5,697 bases of DNA from the NCBI GenBank assembly GCA_035252155.1, contig DATFDL010000458.1, forward strand, positions 1 through 5,697, read 5' to 3'. The notes under the pieces are model-generated. The model made no database searches. It was not told the origin of the DNA and saw only the letters and a program-made list of their open reading frames with translations. Positions 5,170 to 5,697 of this stretch are shown in pieces (position 1 is the first letter of the stretch; every line of letters starts with the position of its first letter). This stretch comes from JAICLL01 sp035252155 (GTDB lineage: Bacteria > Planctomycetota > Planctomycetia > Pirellulales > JAICIG01). The translations under genes were made by a program, and so were the position numbers.

Positions 5170-5697
5170 ATGCTCTTGACCATAACCTGCACCCGTCCTC
5201 CCGCCATCGACCTTGGCTATCTGCTGCACAAGCATCCCGAGCGCTTTCAGAGCTTCGATCAGAGCTTTGGTAAGGCGCACGTCTTTTATCCCGACGCGAC
5301 TGCCGATCGCTGCACAGCATGTCTGCTGCTCGATGTCGACCCGGTGGATATGGTCCGCGGCAAACGCGCCAATGCGTCGTTCGCGTTGGCTCAATATGTC
5401 AACGACCGCCCCTACGCGGCATCATCGCTGATGAGCGTCGCGATCGCTCAAGTATTCGGCTCGGCAATGCAAGGGCGCTGTAACGACCGGCCCGAGTTGC
5501 CAAGTGCGCCGTTGCCACTTTCCGCCCGAATCGACGTGCTGCCCGTGCGGGGCGGTGAGGGATTTCTGCAACGGATCTTTGAGCCGCTCGGATACACGAT
5601 TGAGGCCGTCCGCCACCCGCTCGACGAGCGGTTCGCCGAATGGGGCGAAAGCCCGTATTTTTCCGTGACGCTCACCGCCGAAAAAACGCTCAGCGAA
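5170..5697 (+). CDS. hen1: Bacterial Hen1, RNA 3'-terminal ribose 2'-O-methyltransferase (3' partial)
   Basis: The frame is open from ATG 5170 to the right edge, giving 176 residues of a protein usually around 460 residues long. The start, MLLTITCTRPP, then DLGYLLHKHPERFQ, SFGKAHVFYPDA (32-43) and LLLDVDPVDMVRG (52-64), is the characteristic N-terminal domain of bacterial Hen1. LAQYVNDRPYAASSLMSVAI (73-92) follows. In the known Pnkp/Hen1 system, this domain binds and activates the ligase module of Pnkp. The C-terminal methyltransferase, outside the window, adds a 2'-O-methyl group to the 3' end of a cleaved RNA before sealing, which protects the repaired RNA from being cut again at the same place. 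The methyltransferase motifs and the expected downstream pnkp cannot be checked here. No Shine-Dalgarno sequence is visible. The start is supported by the family N-terminus. The gene follows the HExxH gene by 48 bases and is probably in the same transcript. Confidence 0.92.
   Translation, partial: MLLTITCTRPPAIDLGYLLHKHPERFQSFDQSFGKAHVFYPDATADRCTACLLLDVDPVDMVRGKRANASFALAQYVNDRPYAASSLMSVAIAQVFGSAMQGRCNDRPELPSAPLPLSARIDVLPVRGGEGFLQRIFEPLGYTIEAVRHPLDERFAEWGESPYFSVTLTAEKTLSE

Overview
The window is GC-rich DNA that looks like a planctomycete (Planctomycetota, Pirellulales/Gemmatales-like) chromosome. This is an inference. It rests on a Gly/Tyr-rich protein fused to TPRs, a propeller lyase-like/dehydrogenase gene pair, a membrane protein ending in a CxxxH...CxxC zinc ribbon, a QLHH...KC small membrane protein, and a bacterial Hen1. 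Only some genes have a clear Shine-Dalgarno sequence. No rRNA, tRNA, insertion sequence, CRISPR array or phage gene is visible.

Layout. (1) 2-985, plus strand: the 3' part of a gene for a Gly/Tyr-repeat plus TPR protein, whose frame is open to the left edge. (2) 986-1189: non-coding, with an 18-19 bp imperfect inverted repeat (1021-1090) and a separate perfect 9-bp hairpin (1137-1161) just before the next gene. (3) 1190-3833, plus strand: a likely three-gene operon. A cytosolic six-bladed NHL propeller resembling peptidyl-alpha-hydroxyglycine lyase overlaps by ATGA a zinc-type MDR dehydrogenase. Thirteen bases later comes a small membrane protein with a zinc ribbon. Its first transmembrane helix is in another frame, and the switch falls at a run of six G. 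(4) 3937-4401, minus strand: a small membrane-anchored protein, convergent with the operon. (5) 4510-5697, plus strand: an HExxH metallopeptidase-like protein, then 48 bases later the N-terminal third of hen1, the RNA 3'-end 2'-O-methyltransferase of the Pnkp/Hen1 RNA repair system. hen1 runs off the right edge.

The two points that matter most biologically are these. The propeller protein keeps every residue I recall as metal-binding or catalytic in animal peptide-amidating lyase and is translationally coupled to a dehydrogenase, which suggests a lyase-then-redox pathway of unknown substrate. The HExxH protein sits directly upstream of hen1 on the same strand, making it a candidate accessory or regulatory factor of an RNA repair locus. 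Pnkp, if present, should lie beyond the right edge.
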